NCBI RefSeq assembly: GCF_900104625.1
Contig: NZ_FNVZ01000003.1
Span: forward strand, 58,784-122,783
DNA length: 64,000 nucleotides
Reading direction: 5' to 3'
DNA from: Leptotrichia massiliensis
GTDB taxonomy: Bacteria > Fusobacteriota > Fusobacteriia > Fusobacteriales > Leptotrichiaceae
The translations under genes were made by a program, and so were the position numbers. Below, one piece after another: positions 63,180 through 64,000 of the stretch. The first letter of the stretch is position 1. The number at the start of each line of letters is the position of its first letter. Below the pieces are notes generated by a model. It was not told the DNA's origin and ran no database searches. It worked only from the letters and a program-made list of their open reading frames with translations.

Positions 63180-63713
63180 ACTTTTCTTATTCTCCTTTTT
63201 TTATTATTTTAATACTCACTTGTAAAAGTCCAACATTTTTAATTTTTAGAGTTTTACTTTCTGTTATTTTTTTTAGTATTTTTATAATAAAAGTTCAATA
63301 GCATAAGTAAAATCACTCTATTCATTAGTTTCCTTTTACAATCACCTTATGTTTAAATCAAACTAAAAATGAAACAAAACTAAAGTTTAATAATCTAAAT
63401 CGTTACTTTTTTAGTTTAACTCTAAACTAATTTTACCATATACTCAATTATTTTATACTAATTTTTGCATAAAATCAACTAAATTTTTTTTATTCAAAAA
63501 AATTTTAACCTATCTATATTGCCTCGTTAAATCAAACAAACACTAAGTTTAATTAATAAATTTATTAAAAACTTTTTTATTTAGAAATTAACGCTCAATA
63601 TTTACAAACTAATTACATATAATCCTTACTTTTGAGGTATTAACTAACATAAAAACTTTTAACTGAAATTATGAAAATATTAGTAAATTTAAGAAAGTTT
63701 CAAAATATTTTTA
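63180..63713. other. AT-rich intergenic region upstream of the GH16 gene
   Basis: More than 500 bases without a gene. It includes the GH16 promoter region. A weak match to the outer part of repeat B (TTTATTAAAAACTTTTTTATTTAG, about 63562-63585, cf. 22583) may be a decayed repeat end. Confidence 0.45.
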
Positions 63714-63753
63714 CAAAAAAAGACAAAATACTTTTTTCAGAAAGTATCCTGTC
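63714..63753 (-). terminator. terminator of the rRNA/tRNA operon
   Basis: On the minus strand GACAGGATACTTT pairs with AAAGTATTTTGTC, followed by TTTTTTTG. It lies 130 bases past the tRNA-Asn gene and should end the ribosomal RNA operon. Confidence 0.85.
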
Positions 63754-63882
63754 CAAGTCATCTATATTTTTCATAATGCTATATTATCTTCATCTTTACA
63801 AAACCATTTATTAATATATTGCACATCCTCTATTTCTTTTTATTTTAAAATTTATCTACTTTTTGAATATTTTAAAAAAAAA

Positions 63883-63959
63883 TGGCGTCCCCGGTTGGAC
63901 TCGAACCAACGACCCTCTGATTAACAGTCAGATGCTCTAACCGGCTGAGCTACGGAGAC
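63883..63959 (-). tRNA. tRNA-Asn (anticodon GTT)
   Basis: Read on the minus strand, the acceptor stem GTCTCCG pairs with CGGGGAC (one G-U pair). The D arm contains AGCTCAGCCGGTTAGAGC. The anticodon stem TCTGA/TCAGA encloses CTGTTAA with anticodon GTT. The T arm has GGTTCGAGTCC, and CCA is encoded. Being just downstream of 5S rRNA, it is the tail of an rRNA operon. Confidence 0.97.
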
Positions 63960-63973
63960 ACACAAAAGAAAAA

Positions 63974-64000
63974 AGTTTGGCAACTACCTATTTTCCCGGG
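63974..64000 (-). rRNA. 5S ribosomal RNA, 3' end only
   Basis: The minus-strand sequence CCCGGGAAAATAGGTAGTTG followed by CCAAAC fits the 3' end of 5S rRNA (the GAGAGTAGG..TGCCAGGC-like terminal segment). It continues beyond the window. It lies about 15 bases from tRNA-Asn, as in many rRNA operons. Confidence 0.85.

Noticed and set aside
1..64000. CRISPR array, prophage or complete insertion sequence
   Set aside because: No regularly spaced repeats, phage structural or integrase genes, or transposase frames were seen. The only dispersed repeats are the non-coding A/B elements.

Overview
The window looks like chromosome from a very AT-rich member of the Fusobacteriota, most likely Leptotrichia or a close relative. 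This is inferred from gene content and style, not from a database match. Gram-negative envelope functions (TolC/RND efflux, an autotransporter, a heptose-activating enzyme) sit beside genes typical of Gram-positives (RNase J, RbgA, YhbY, processive glucolipid-type glycosyltransferases, a YesM/YesN two-component pair). Upstream regions carry strong AGGAGG-like ribosome binding sites.

From 50 to 26421 nearly every gene is on the minus strand and is housekeeping. It holds cdsA-uppS, two overlapping glycosyltransferases, rbgA, rsmI, a C-terminal processing protease, tlyA, yhbY, RNase J, a class B PBP2, rsfS, rsmE, ruvB, a DUF445 protein, flavodoxin, ackA-pta, ftsY-tsaB-tsaE, an rfaE2-like gene and a GNAT acetyltransferase. 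The block ends with two adjacent FtsZ-fold paralogues whose GTP-binding loops are degenerate but whose T7 catalytic loop is intact. I consider this pair the most unusual feature of the window.

From 26824 to 38833 the genes are on the plus strand. A Type III-like restriction-modification locus comes first. Its Res helicase stops before the usual C-terminal nuclease, and a small gene between mod and res carries a PD-(D/E)XK nuclease pattern. A TetR-controlled TolC/lipoprotein adaptor/RND efflux operon follows, ending in a small P-II-like gene, and then upp.

From 39249 to 59564 most genes are again minus strand. They include a tiny lipoprotein, an oxidative-repair operon (msrAB, ccdA, a thioredoxin-like protein, YesN/YesM-type regulators), a TPR membrane protein, a cytoplasmic GH13 enzyme, an M18 aminopeptidase, pgi and nagBA. 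Two plus-strand genes interrupt them: an exported von Willebrand A protein and a lipidated subtilase autotransporter.

From 59780 to the end are rfbBC (plus strand), a secreted GH16 glucanase, and the end of a ribosomal RNA operon (5S 3' end and tRNA-Asn) on the minus strand.

The larger intergenic gaps hold at least five copies of a structured repeat in two related subfamilies, A and B. Subfamily B has short terminal inverted repeats and a long G-U-tolerant hairpin; subfamily A has a hairpin with compensatory base changes. It behaves like a non-autonomous mobile element that encodes a structured RNA.
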